A DNA stretch of 64,000 bases, taken from contig NZ_JANTHX010000008.1 of assembly GCF_024752305.1 (NCBI RefSeq), positions 196,825 through 260,824 on the forward strand, given 5' to 3'. The translations under genes and the position numbers were made by a program. Source of the stretch: Protaetiibacter mangrovi (lineage in GTDB: Bacteria; Actinomycetota; Actinomycetes; Actinomycetales; Microbacteriaceae). Below, piece by piece: positions 17,585 to 25,691 of this stretch; within the stretch, counting starts at the first letter, position 1; the number at the start of each line of letters is the position of its first letter. Under the pieces are notes generated by a model. The model did no database searches and was not told where the DNA came from. It was given only the letters and a program-made list of their open reading frames with translations.

Positions 17585-18948
17585 ATGGCTTCGATCACCG
17601 ACTCCCTCGCCCGGGTGGGTGATCTGTCGGTGCCGTTCGCCCCCGTGTCGGTGGCGGGTTTGGGTGATGCGGAGTTGCTGGTGTCGCAGCGTTGGATCGC
17701 GGAGGTGCGGCGTCGCTTGGATGCGGTGGCGGCGACGGTGGCGGGTGAGATCGCCCACCGTTCGCGCCGCGAGTTGGGGCATGCGGGGCTGGCGCAGTCG
17801 GAGGGGGTGCGGACTGCGGAGGAGTTGATCGCGAAGGTGTCCGGCACCTCCACCCGGGATGCCCGCACGCTCGTGAAGGCAGCAGAGCTGCTGTCCGTCG
17901 ATCGGCCGACGATGCCCGAGGCGCCGCCGGTGCCGCGGTGGCAGCGCTTGATCGGCGACGCGGTCGCCGCCGCGACGATCTCGGTGGAGGCGGCGGAGCT
18001 GATCCGCGCCCGCCTGACCGCGGCAGCCCAGGGCACCACGGGCGATGTGCTGGAAGAAGCAGTCGGACAGTTGCTCCGCGAGGCGCCGGGACTGACGATC
18101 GAGCAACTCGCGATCCGTGCGGGCCGTGTGCGTGACGAACTCGACCTGGCCGGCATCGCCGCCCGGGAGCGGGAACTGCACCAGAAGCGGTTCCTGCGGG
18201 TGAGCCCGCAGTTGGATGGGATGACCCGGGTGACGGGGTTGTTGGATCCGGAGTCGGCGGTGATCGTGGTGCCGATCCTCGACGCCGCCACCTCACCCCG
18301 CCGCGGCGGACCCCGGTTCGTGGATCCGGACGCCATCGAACGTGCGGAAGACATCATGCGGGACGAGCGCAGCACGGAGCAGCTCGCCCTCGACACCTTC
18401 GTCGACCTGCTGCGTGCGGGTGCGCAGGTCGATCCGAACCGGCTGCTCGGGGATCGGAAGCCCGCCGTCCGGATCCTCGTCACGAAGACGACCTCGACAC
18501 CCGGGTGGGTGCCGCGTTCTTCGAAGGGCAGAGCGAGGCGGTGTCGATCGACACGGCGGAGCGGTTCATCTGCAGCACCGGCGCCATCCCGATCCTGTTC
18601 GACGGAGACGGCAAAGCGCTCAACCTGGGGCGGGAACAGCGACTGTTCACGGAGAAGCAACGGACCGCGATGGCCGCCCGGGATGGCGGGTGCCTGATGT
18701 GCGGGCGGCCACCCGCCTGGTGCGAAGCACACCACATCGACCACTGGGACGAACACGACGGCCGCACCGACATCGACAGTGGGGTGCTGCTGTGCCGGTT
18801 CTGCCACCTCAGCATCCACAACAACCGGTGGCGCATCCGACGAGACGGCGGCGACTACCTGCTCGAGAAACCCGACCGGGATGGGACCCTGCGACACACA
18901 CGGCTGCCCTCCCGCAGCCCCGCACTCGAGCGACTCCTCGCCGGGTGA
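17585..18948 (+). pseudogene. DUF222/HNH endonuclease (13E12-repeat family), frameshifted
   Basis: A DUF222 N-terminal domain (from MASITDSLARVGDL) and a C-terminal HNH nuclease domain in two reading frames. The first frame is intact to AVRILVTK at 18487; the proper continuation DLDTRVGAAFFEGQ starts at 18490 in the next frame. One base is missing at 18488-18490. The HNH part is otherwise complete: CLMCGRP, CEAHHIDHW, DSGVLLCRFCHLSIHNNRW. ATG at 17585 follows GGGAGG by 7 bases, behind an SOS box. GTG at 18505 could restart translation and give a free HNH domain. Either a young pseudogene or a sequencing error; no slippery heptamer is seen to suggest programmed shifting. Confidence 0.85.
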
Positions 18949-18963
18949 CCGGCCCCCGTGCCA

Positions 18964-19008
18964 GTGGTCTCGAGACGCCTGCCGCCACGCGGCGCGCTCC
19001 TCGACCAC
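18964..19008. repeat. Palindromic intergenic element (REP-like)
   Basis: GTGGTC (18964-18969) and GACCAC (19003-19008) frame an inner stem GCCGC/GCGGC (18981-18993). It lies in the short gap after the HNH gene. The nested-hairpin build is that of REP-type elements; it could also be a simple terminator serving both convergent genes. Confidence 0.4.
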
Positions 19009-19037
19009 CTGCAGGGGGTGGCGGGCGACCGGCGGGC

Positions 19038-19334
19038 TCAGCGCTTGCGGCGAGTCATCCGCTCGACCTCGGCGTCGACATCCGCCTCGGTCACGAAGCG
19101 ACGCGTGATGCCCCACGCGTCGAGAGCCGCGAAGACGGTCGCGAGCACGAAGCCGATGATCGGCCAGATCGGCCAGAAGTAGCTGCCGGGGCCGCTCGTC
19201 ACGTACCAGATCACGAGCAGCAGCACGGTCACGACCACGAAGATCGCGAGCATCGAGAAGAAGTCGCGCTTGGCCTTCACGCGCTTGCGGGCCTCCGCGC
19301 GGAGCGCGTCGTCGTCAGGGGAGGAGTCGCTCAT
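19038..19334 (-). CDS. Small 2TM-domain membrane protein
   Basis: A 98-residue protein with a charged N terminus (DSSPDDDALRAEARKRVKAKRDFF), two helices (MLAIFVVVTVLLLVIWYV and FWPIWPIIGFVLATVFAALD) and a basic/acidic tail. The 'kkr.dF..hl..y..vn..L..iW......yFWp.wp..gWgi' pattern is that of the 2TM domain family, found free or joined to sensor proteins; the function is unknown. ATG at 19334 lies 7 bases behind TAGGGT on the minus strand (19347-19342). Divergent from terC. Confidence 0.85.
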   Translation of the reverse strand: MSDSSPDDDALRAEARKRVKAKRDFFSMLAIFVVVTVLLLVIWYVTSGPGSYFWPIWPIIGFVLATVFAALDAWGITRRFVTEADVDAEVERMTRRKR

Positions 19335-19368
19335 GCCGACCACCCTAGGGCTCGACCCCGCATGCCAC

Positions 19369-19500
19369 TAGACTGGCGGGGCGAAGGGGAGTATCCCACC
19401 TCGTCGCGACCGTCATCACGGGCTCCGAAGCCGCAGCCCCGGTCGCGACCGCGGAACCGCGCAGATCAGGCGCACACCGCGCGGGAGAGACGTTCGAGGT
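19369..19500 (+). promoter_or_regulatory. yybP-ykoY manganese riboswitch with promoter
   Basis: -10 TAGACT (19369-19374) puts the transcript start at about 19381, exactly where the aptamer begins. Conserved elements: GGGGAGTA (19386-19393), the first metal-loop sequence, and GGGAGAGAC (19483-19491), the other loop strand. A long-range helix GTCGCGAC (19403-19410) with GTCGCGAC (19442-19449) encloses CGTCATCACGG. Members of this class sense Mn2+ and very often precede terC-type genes, as here. It is expected to raise expression of the downstream exporter at high manganese. Confidence 0.8.
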
Positions 19501-19528
19501 TCCTCCGTCTCCACTCCGAAAGGCCCCC

Positions 19529-20518
19529 GTGCACCTCGCCCTCCCCCTCTGGTTCGAGATCGGCACCTATGCGGTGCTCGCGCTCATCCTCGCGTTCGAC
19601 CTCGTGCTCGCGTTCAAGCGCCCCCACGTGCCGTCCACCCGCGAGTCCGCACTCTGGATCGGCTTCTACGTGCTGCTGGCTCTCGCCTTCGCGGGCCTCA
19701 TGCTCGTGCTCGGCGACGCGGAGCACGCCGGCCAGTTCGTCGCCGGCTGGCTCACCGAGTACAGCCTCTCGATCGACAACCTCTTCGTGTTCCTGCTGAT
19801 CATGGCTCGCTTCGCCGTCCCCCGGAAGTATCAGCAGGAGCTGCTGATGATCGGCATCATCCTGGCGCTCGTCTTCCGCGGCGTCTTCATCGTGCTCGGC
19901 TCCGCCCTCATCGAGAACTTCAGCTGGGTGTTCTACATCTTCGGCGCGTTCCTCGTGTTCACCGCGATCCAGCAGGTGCGCACCGGCCCGCACGACGAGG
20001 TCGAACGCGAGGGCAGGATGCTGAGCTGGATGCGCACGCGGGTCGCCATCACCGACACCTTCGACGGCGCGAAGCTGCGCACCACCATCGACGGCCGCCG
20101 CATGTTCACCCCCGTGCTGATGGTGCTCGTGGCGCTCGGCACCACCGACCTGGTCTTCGCGCTCGACTCGATCCCGGCGATCTTCGGCATCACCCAGAGC
20201 CCGTTCATCGTGTTCACGGCGAACGTGTTCGCCCTGATGGGCCTGCGGCAGCTCTACTTCCTGCTCGGCGACCTGGTCGACAAGCTCGAATACCTGCGGT
20301 TCGGCATCGCCTTCATCCTGCTGTTCATCGGCGTCAAGCTCGTGCTGCACGCCATGCACGAGAACGAGCTGCCGTTCATCAACGGCGGCCACCCGATCGA
20401 GTGGGCGCCCGAGATCAGCACCTGGGCGTCGCTCGCGGTGATCGTCGTCTCGATGGCCGTCGCCGTCGTCGCGAGCCTCATCCGGATGCGCGTCACCCGG
20501 GTGAAGTCGCCCCGATAA
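19529..20518 (+). CDS. TerC-family membrane protein (probable Mn2+ exporter)
   Basis: A 329-residue TerC/Alx-type protein with about nine helices. The family's paired acidic motifs are seen: YSLSIDNLFVFLLIMARF in helix 3 and LGTTDLVFALDSIPAIFGIT later, each with an Asp likely to bind the metal. Members linked to yybP-ykoY riboswitches export manganese and help metallate secreted proteins. Start GTG at 19529 has GAAAGG upstream. The riboswitch 30 bases upstream supports the manganese role more strongly than the protein sequence, since TerC was first named for tellurite resistance. Confidence 0.92.
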   Translation: MHLALPLWFEIGTYAVLALILAFDLVLAFKRPHVPSTRESALWIGFYVLLALAFAGLMLVLGDAEHAGQFVAGWLTEYSLSIDNLFVFLLIMARFAVPRKYQQELLMIGIILALVFRGVFIVLGSALIENFSWVFYIFGAFLVFTAIQQVRTGPHDEVEREGRMLSWMRTRVAITDTFDGAKLRTTIDGRRMFTPVLMVLVALGTTDLVFALDSIPAIFGITQSPFIVFTANVFALMGLRQLYFLLGDLVDKLEYLRFGIAFILLFIGVKLVLHAMHENELPFINGGHPIEWAPEISTWASLAVIVVSMAVAVVASLIRMRVTRVKSPR

Positions 20519-20530
20519 CGGCGAGCACGC

Positions 20531-20559
20531 TTGACGTGGCCAGGTTGCGTGGAAATGAT
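20531..20559 (+). promoter_or_regulatory. Promoter of the T7SS-like locus
   Basis: TTGACG (20531-20536), 17 bases, AATGAT (20554-20559), then 6 bases to GTG 20566. This near-consensus spacing is the best promoter at the head of the 25-kb cluster; the transcript would be leaderless. Confidence 0.75.
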
Positions 20560-20565
20560 CATGAT

Positions 20566-21105
20566 GTGAACGAGGCCACACCGGGATTCCAGCCAGGGGA
20601 TCCGGTGCTGCGCCCACCGTGGCTGACCGGCGGCGACCTGGAGCCCGGGCTCGTCGACACCCGCACCCGCCTCGTCGGGCGCGGCATCCCGCCCCGCGAC
20701 CCCTCGGAGCCGGTGTTCTTCCCCGGCGGGCCCCCGCGCCACGTCAGCGGATGGGTGCTGCTGCTCGCCGACGGCGACCGGATCGCCGTCGACGGCCCCG
20801 TCGTCGTCGGACGCAAGCCCTTCGACGTCGAGGGCTTCCCCGACGCGAAGCTCGTCACCGTCGAAGACCGCGAGAAGACGGTGTCGAAGAACCACGCCAT
20901 CCTGCTCCCGTACGACGGCGGGTTGTTCGTGCTCGACCTCAACTCCACGAACGGCGTCTCCGTGGTGGCGAACCGCCGCCGCACCGTCGTCGCCTCGACC
21001 GAGTTCAGCCCCGTGCCCGACGGCGCGGTCATCGAGCTGGGCTCCTACCTGCTGGGCGTCGACAACGTGATCCCCGAGACCCCCGAGGCGGCCCCGGAGG
21101 CCTGA
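20566..21105 (+). CDS. FHA-domain protein (first of a flanking pair)
   Basis: A 179-residue cytoplasmic protein with a forkhead-associated domain at ~70-165: VDGPVVVGRKPF (phosphate-binding Arg), KTVSKNHAILL (Ser/His) and LDLNSTNGV (Asn). FHA domains bind phosphothreonine peptides, here presumably made by the kinase three genes on. The N-terminal 70 residues (FQPGDPVLRPPWLTGGDLEPG) are Pro-rich and probably flexible. GTG at 20566 lies at leaderless distance from the promoter. It is related in sequence to the FHA protein that ends the cluster at 45416 (shared L-LADG, GR-P, SVSK-HA, STNGV-VV). Role: probable phospho-dependent adaptor of the secretion machine. Confidence 0.88.
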   Translation: MNEATPGFQPGDPVLRPPWLTGGDLEPGLVDTRTRLVGRGIPPRDPSEPVFFPGGPPRHVSGWVLLLADGDRIAVDGPVVVGRKPFDVEGFPDAKLVTVEDREKTVSKNHAILLPYDGGLFVLDLNSTNGVSVVANRRRTVVASTEFSPVPDGAVIELGSYLLGVDNVIPETPEAAPEA

Positions 21106-21117
21106 CGCCCGGGGCAT

Positions 21118-21131
21118 GGGGAGCGCTCCCC
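21118..21131 (+). other. GGGGAGCGCTCCCC palindrome
   Basis: A 14-bp perfect palindrome in the 91-base gap between the first FHA gene and the phosphatase gene. It may act as a weak attenuator or an RNA-processing site; no other signal is evident in the gap. Confidence 0.35.
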
Positions 21132-21196
21132 GTCGGGCGGCCGTCTGTCGACCGCGCGATCTTGCTACGTTTGCATCGACTGCTGAGGGACGGGGG

Positions 21197-22048
21197 ATGC
21201 CGGTGGAGGTCCGCGAGGAGTTCGCGATCGGCGACACGATCGTGAGCCTGCGGCATGCCGGTGCGACCCACGTCGGCGCCGTGCGCGCGAGCAACGAGGA
21301 CAGCTTCCTCTCGGCGCCGCCGTACTGGATCGTCGCCGACGGCATGGGCGGTCACGCCCACGGCGACCTCGCGAGCCGCGCCGCGATCGAGGTGTTCGCG
21401 AGCGCCGTCCCGACCGGGCCGGCGAGCGCCCGCGTCGTGCTCGACGCCGTGCGACGCGCGAACGACGCGGTGGTCGCCCTCCGCGACGGCAGCATGTCGG
21501 GCACCACCCTCACCGGGGTCGCGATCGTCGACATCGACGGCGCCGGGCCCCACTGGATGACGTTCAACGTCGGCGACTCGCGCACCTACTCGTGGGACGG
21601 GCGCCGGCTCGAGCAGCAGAGCATCGACCACTCCGCCGTGCAGGAGCTGGTCGCCGCCGGCCTCCTCAGCCCCGAGGATGCGGCGGTGCACCCGCAGCGC
21701 AACATCGTCACCCGGGCGCTCGGCGCGGAGACGGAGGTCGAGCCCGACGTGTGGCTCGTGCCGGTGCGCGCCCGCCAGACCTTCCTGCTCTGCAGCGACG
21801 GGCTCACGAAGGAGCTCGGCGACGACGAGATCGCCCGCATCATCGTGTTCCACGACCAGCAGGTCGCCCGCGAGCCCGACGGCCCGAGCCTCGCCGAGCG
21901 GCTGGTCGGCGCCGCGGTGGCCGCCGGCGGACGCGATAACGTGACCGTGGTGGTCGTGGAGTCGGAGGTGCCCGAAGACGCCGGCCCCCTCGACGAGACC
22001 GTCGATCGCGACCCGCGACTGCTCGAAGACACGATGCCGAGGGCCTGA
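21197..22048 (+). CDS. PP2C-family Ser/Thr protein phosphatase
   Basis: A 283-residue PPM/PP2C phosphatase. Metal-binding aspartates and motifs: RASNEDSFL, VADGMGGHAHGD, VGDSRTYSW, CSDGLTKELGDDEI and GGRDNVTVVVV. It is cytoplasmic and should remove phosphate from threonines placed by the kinase at 23208. The C-terminal 30 residues (VPEDAGPLDETVDRDPRLLEDT) are acidic and contain two D/E-E-T or E-D-T sites that could themselves be phosphorylated and bound by FHA domains. Start ATG at 21197 follows GAGGGACGGGGG. It is 2 bases from the next FHA gene. With the kinase and FHA proteins it recalls the PpkA-PppA-Fha switch of type VI secretion, though the proteins are only analogous. Confidence 0.93.
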   Translation: MPVEVREEFAIGDTIVSLRHAGATHVGAVRASNEDSFLSAPPYWIVADGMGGHAHGDLASRAAIEVFASAVPTGPASARVVLDAVRRANDAVVALRDGSMSGTTLTGVAIVDIDGAGPHWMTFNVGDSRTYSWDGRRLEQQSIDHSAVQELVAAGLLSPEDAAVHPQRNIVTRALGAETEVEPDVWLVPVRARQTFLLCSDGLTKELGDDEIARIIVFHDQQVAREPDGPSLAERLVGAAVAAGGRDNVTVVVVESEVPEDAGPLDETVDRDPRLLEDTMPRA

Positions 22049-22050
22049 AC

Positions 22051-23208
22051 GTGACCCACCGCTATACCGCCGCCCACGACGGCTGGCTCGCCTTCGTCAC
22101 GCCCGCCCGCGCGCTGTTCGTGGCCGGTGCCCTGGATGCCGCCGACGTCGATCGGCTGTGGGTGCGGATCCGCGACGAACGGGGCCCGGCCGGCGTGCTC
22201 GAGGCGCTCACCTCGCACGGTCTCTTCTCCACCCCGCCGTTCGCCTTCGTCGAGCTGCTCGACGGGGGCGTCGACGTGATCGTGCGCGGGGACGCGGTCG
22301 TGCGCGCGGGCGCCGAGCAGGTCTCCGGCTCCGGGGCGACCACCTGGATCGAGCGCCGGCTGCCCGGCGGGTCGGTCGGCGTCACCCTGAGCGGCACCGC
22401 CGGGCTCGAGCTGCCCATCGAGGCGGGAGTGGTGCGCGCCGCGGCGTTCGCGACGGGCGCCGCCACGACGCCGCCCCCCGCGCCCGCGCCATCCGCCGTC
22501 CCCGCCGCCGTGCCCGCCCCCGACCCGGCGCCCGCCGGTGCGCCGCCCCCGGAACCGGCGCCCGCGTCGGCGATCTCCGAGGAGACGGTCGCGGTGCCCG
22601 GCGACGAGATCGGCGCCCCGCCGACCGCCGCGACGACCGACGCCCCCGCCGCCCCGGGCGGCGGCTACGACTACCTCTTCGGCGACACCATGTACCGCTC
22701 GGTCGAGGACGCCGCCGTGCGCGCCCCCGAACCGGCGGAGGAGGAGGACGCCCCTCCCGCGGAGACGGTGGACGGCGACCACGACGGCAGCACCGTGCTG
22801 GCGTCGTCGATCACCCGCACCGGCCGCCCGCGCCGCCCCCGCGGCGACGGCCCCGCCCTCCCCGCCGCCCCGGCGCTGGCGGTGGTGCTGCCGAGCGGCA
22901 TCCGCGAGCCGCTCGACCCGGCCATCGTGCTCGGCAGGTCGCCGAGCGTCTCCGGCGTGCCCGGGAGGCAGTTGCCGCGGCTCGTCACGATCACCGCGGG
23001 CGACCAGGACATCTCGCGCTCGCACCTGCGGATCGCGGTGGAGGGCGGCACGGTGGTGGTGACCGACCTGCACTCGCGCAACGGCACCTCGGTCGTGCTT
23101 CCGAACGGCGAGAGCCAGAAGCTGCGCGGAGGCGAGCCGACCCCGGTGATCGTCGGCACCGTCATCGACCTGGGCGGCGGCGTCGAGCTGACGGTGGAGG
23201 AGATCTGA
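22051..23208 (+). CDS. Large FHA-domain protein
   Basis: A 385-residue protein. Residues 1-140 form a conserved-looking N-terminal domain with no family I recognise (WLAFVTPARALFVAG, ...FAFVELLDGGVDVIVRGDAVVRAG). Residues 145-195 are a Pro/Ala linker, 195-270 an acidic linker containing ISEETVAV and ADETV-type threonines suitable for phosphorylation, and 275-385 an FHA domain (VLGRSPS, ISRSHLRI, HSRNGTSV). Start GTG at 22051 is 2 bases after the phosphatase stop. Its stop overlaps the kinase ATG by one base. Likely a scaffold whose linker is phosphorylated and whose FHA domain docks to another phosphorylated partner. Confidence 0.88.
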   Translation: MTHRYTAAHDGWLAFVTPARALFVAGALDAADVDRLWVRIRDERGPAGVLEALTSHGLFSTPPFAFVELLDGGVDVIVRGDAVVRAGAEQVSGSGATTWIERRLPGGSVGVTLSGTAGLELPIEAGVVRAAAFATGAATTPPPAPAPSAVPAAVPAPDPAPAGAPPPEPAPASAISEETVAVPGDEIGAPPTAATTDAPAAPGGGYDYLFGDTMYRSVEDAAVRAPEPAEEEDAPPAETVDGDHDGSTVLASSITRTGRPRRPRGDGPALPAAPALAVVLPSGIREPLDPAIVLGRSPSVSGVPGRQLPRLVTITAGDQDISRSHLRIAVEGGTVVVTDLHSRNGTSVVLPNGESQKLRGGEPTPVIVGTVIDLGGGVELTVEEI

Positions 23209-24860
23209 TGCGCCGACCCGCGTCGACGCCTCCCGAGCTGCCCGGCTACACCTACCAGCGGCTGCTCGGGTCCGGAGGGTTCTCGGACGTCTTCCTCTAC
23301 GAGCAGCACCTCCCGAAGCGCCGGGTGGCGGTGAAGGTGCTGCTGCTCGACGAGCTGACGGCCGCGAACCGCGCGGCCTTCGCCGCCGAGGCGAACCTCA
23401 TGGCGCAGCTCTCGGCGCATCCGTACATCGTCACCATCCACCACGCCGACGTCGCCGCCGACGACCGGCCGTTCTTCGTCATGGAGTACTGCTCGGGCCC
23501 GAGCCTCGCCGAGCGCTACAAGCAGGCGCCGCTCGCCGTCGCGGATGCGCTGCGCACCGGCGTGCGCCTGTCGAGCGCCGTGCAGACCGCCCACCAGGCG
23601 GGGATCCTGCACCGCGACATCAAGCCCGCCAACGTGCTCGGCAACGACTACGGCTGGCCGGCGCTCACCGACTTCGGCATCTCGTCGGCGGTCGACGACG
23701 CCCTGCCCGTGCACACCACGACCCTCGCGGCGGGTGCCGCCGACACGGCGGGCGCCACCGGCGGCACCTCGGGGCAGGTCGGCCTCTCGGTGCCCTGGTC
23801 GCCACCCGAGATGTTCGACGACGACCCCGCTCCGGACGTGCGCAGCGACGTGTTCTCGCTCGCCGCCACCATCTGGACGGTGCTCGCCGGGCAGACGCCG
23901 TTCGAGGTGCGCGGGCGCGGCAACGGGACCCTCGACCTGATCGGGCGCATCGAGCGCGGGGCGATCACCCCGATGGATCGCACCGATGTGCCGCGGTCGC
24001 TCGTCGCCGTGCTGCAGAAGGGCATGGCGACCGATCCGGATGACCGCTTCGCGAGCGCGCTCGACTTCGGCCGCGCCCTGCAGCGGGTGGAGATGGAGCT
24101 CGGCTACGCGCGCACCGAGCTCGAGATCCCGAACCTGCACACGGAGGTCGCCGCGCGCCCCGCGGACACGGGCGACGCCGACGAGACGCGGGTGCGCCAG
24201 GTCGCCACCATCGAGGCGCAACCGCTCGCCGCCGCCCCCGCGCAGGCAGTCGACGAGACGCGGGCGCGCACCACCGCGACGATCGAGGCGCAGCCGGCGA
24301 CCGCGACGGCCACCGCGCCGCCCGCCGTGTCGCCCGCCGCCGTCGCCTCGGACGCGCTGCCGAGCGAGACGATCGTGCGCCCCCGGGGACCGGTGGTGCC
24401 GCCGCCGGCGACCGAGGCACCGGTCGAGGCGGCGACGCGGTCGCGTCGGGGCCGCGTCGTCGGGATCGTGGTCGCGGTGATCGCCGCCCTCGTGGTGGCG
24501 GCGGTCGTGGTCTCGGTCGCGCTGTTCGGCGGCTCGCCCCAGGAGCAGGCACCCCCCTCGTCCCCCCGTCCCAGCAGCACGGCGGCCGTACCCCAGCGCA
24601 TCGACCCGCCGGTGCTGAGCGGCGATCCGACGCTGTCGGGTTCGACGGTCACGTTCCCGGTGTCGAACCCCGACGCCCAGGACGGCGACACCCTCATCTG
24701 GAGGATCAGCAACCGCCCCGACCAGCCCGACCAGCATCCGGTGCAGGGCGACGCGGTCGTCGTCGACGGCTACACCGGTGCGCCGCTCTGCGTCGACGTG
24801 CTCGTGGTGCGCGCCGGACGCACCTCCGATCCGCTGACCGCCTGCTACCCGCCCGCCTGA
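23208..24860 (+). CDS. Membrane Ser/Thr protein kinase
   Basis: A 550-residue Hanks-type kinase. Catalytic domain ~14-300: glycine loop LGSGGFSDVF, Lys43 in VAVKV, HRDIKPAN near 135, DFGISS, and a long activation segment rich in Thr, Gly and Ala ending in PPE. A juxtamembrane linker carries two copies of DETR-R---TIEAQP with threonines likely to be phosphorylated. One helix (417-441, from VVGIVVAVIAALVV) crosses the membrane, leaving ~110 residues outside that look like a small beta domain. ATG at 23208 overlaps the FHA stop. It would phosphorylate threonines in the FHA-bearing partners and possibly respond to an outside signal. No PASTA repeats, so it is not PknB. Confidence 0.93.
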   Translation: MRRPASTPPELPGYTYQRLLGSGGFSDVFLYEQHLPKRRVAVKVLLLDELTAANRAAFAAEANLMAQLSAHPYIVTIHHADVAADDRPFFVMEYCSGPSLAERYKQAPLAVADALRTGVRLSSAVQTAHQAGILHRDIKPANVLGNDYGWPALTDFGISSAVDDALPVHTTTLAAGAADTAGATGGTSGQVGLSVPWSPPEMFDDDPAPDVRSDVFSLAATIWTVLAGQTPFEVRGRGNGTLDLIGRIERGAITPMDRTDVPRSLVAVLQKGMATDPDDRFASALDFGRALQRVEMELGYARTELEIPNLHTEVAARPADTGDADETRVRQVATIEAQPLAAAPAQAVDETRARTTATIEAQPATATATAPPAVSPAAVASDALPSETIVRPRGPVVPPPATEAPVEAATRSRRGRVVGIVVAVIAALVVAAVVVSVALFGGSPQEQAPPSSPRPSSTAAVPQRIDPPVLSGDPTLSGSTVTFPVSNPDAQDGDTLIWRISNRPDQPDQHPVQGDAVVVDGYTGAPLCVDVLVVRAGRTSDPLTACYPPA

Positions 24861-24862
24861 CC

Positions 24863-25591
24863 ATGAGCACCCTGCGCATCGAGTTCTGCGGCGAGCACTA
24901 CACGGCCGCCGAGGGCGAGGACTTCGTGATCGGCCGGGAGGGCGACCTCGAGATCGACGACAACCCGTACCTGCACCGCAGGTTCCTGCTGATCACGCAG
25001 GAGAACGGGCTGTGGTGGATCGCGAACGTCGGCACGCTGCTCTCGGCCACCGTGAGCGACGGTTCGGGCGGGGTACAGGCCTGGCTGCCGCCCGGCGCCC
25101 GGCTGCCCGTCGTGTTCCCGTTCGTGCAGGTGCTGTTCAGCGCGGGCGCGACCACCTACGACTTCACGATCCAGAACGACGCGCAGTACTTCTCGACCAC
25201 CCACATCCACGCGGGCGCGTCGGGCACGACGACGATCGGCGCCGTGCCGCTCACGAGCTCGCAGCGGCTGCTCGTGGTGGCGCTGTCCGAGCAGGTGCTC
25301 GCCCAGGATTCCCCGGGCCGGGGGCAGATCCCGAGCAACGCGGAGGCGGCGGAGCGTCTCGGCTGGCCCCTCACGACCTTCAACCGCAAGCTCGACAACG
25401 TGTGCGAGAAGCTCGACAAGGTGGGCGTGGCGGGTCTGCGCGGGGGCCGCGGCAAGCTCGCCACGAACCGTCGCGCGCGACTCGTCGAGTACGCCGTCGC
25501 GAGCCACCTGGTGAGCCGCGACGACCTCGTGCTGCTCGAGCGGAACGCCGCGGGCGGGGCCGGTCCGAGGGTGCCGGGGGACGGGGAGTAG
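24863..25591 (+). CDS. FHA-like protein with C-terminal helix-turn-helix
   Basis: A 242-residue protein. Residues 1-110 resemble a degenerate FHA/beta-sandwich: FVIGREGDLEIDDNPYLHRRFLLI keeps the Gly-Arg and a His-Arg pair, but the S-NG motif is missing. Residues ~130-235 look like a winged helix: LTSSQRLLVVALSEQVL, NAEAAERLGWPLTTFNRKLDNVCEKL, VEYAVASHLVS. This fusion could tie the phospho-switch to transcription of the locus, for instance of the promoter 40 bases beyond its stop. It starts 2 bases after the kinase stop. Function is inferred from domain shape only. Confidence 0.8.
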   Translation: MSTLRIEFCGEHYTAAEGEDFVIGREGDLEIDDNPYLHRRFLLITQENGLWWIANVGTLLSATVSDGSGGVQAWLPPGARLPVVFPFVQVLFSAGATTYDFTIQNDAQYFSTTHIHAGASGTTTIGAVPLTSSQRLLVVALSEQVLAQDSPGRGQIPSNAEAAERLGWPLTTFNRKLDNVCEKLDKVGVAGLRGGRGKLATNRRARLVEYAVASHLVSRDDLVLLERNAAGGAGPRVPGDGE

Positions 25592-25691
25592 TCCCCATCT
25601 GCTCCGCAAATCCGACGCCTCCTCGCGTGTTAGCCTGATCCGGCTTCGTACCCCGATTCGGGGGAGACCGCACCGACCGGGGGGACACAGG
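25592..25691 (+). promoter_or_regulatory. Intergenic region before the giant Ig-like protein
   Basis: TAGCCT (25631-25636) could be a -10 box with a start near 25643, though no convincing -35 is present. A small hairpin CCCCGA-T-TCGGGG (25651-25663) and the ribosome site GGGGGGA (25679-25685), 6 bases before GTG 25692, follow. Confidence 0.45.

Noticed and set aside
18505-18948. Independent small HNH protein
   Set aside because: The frame continues an intact DUF222 gene after a one-base gap and is better described as the second half of a frameshifted gene; restart at GTG remains possible.
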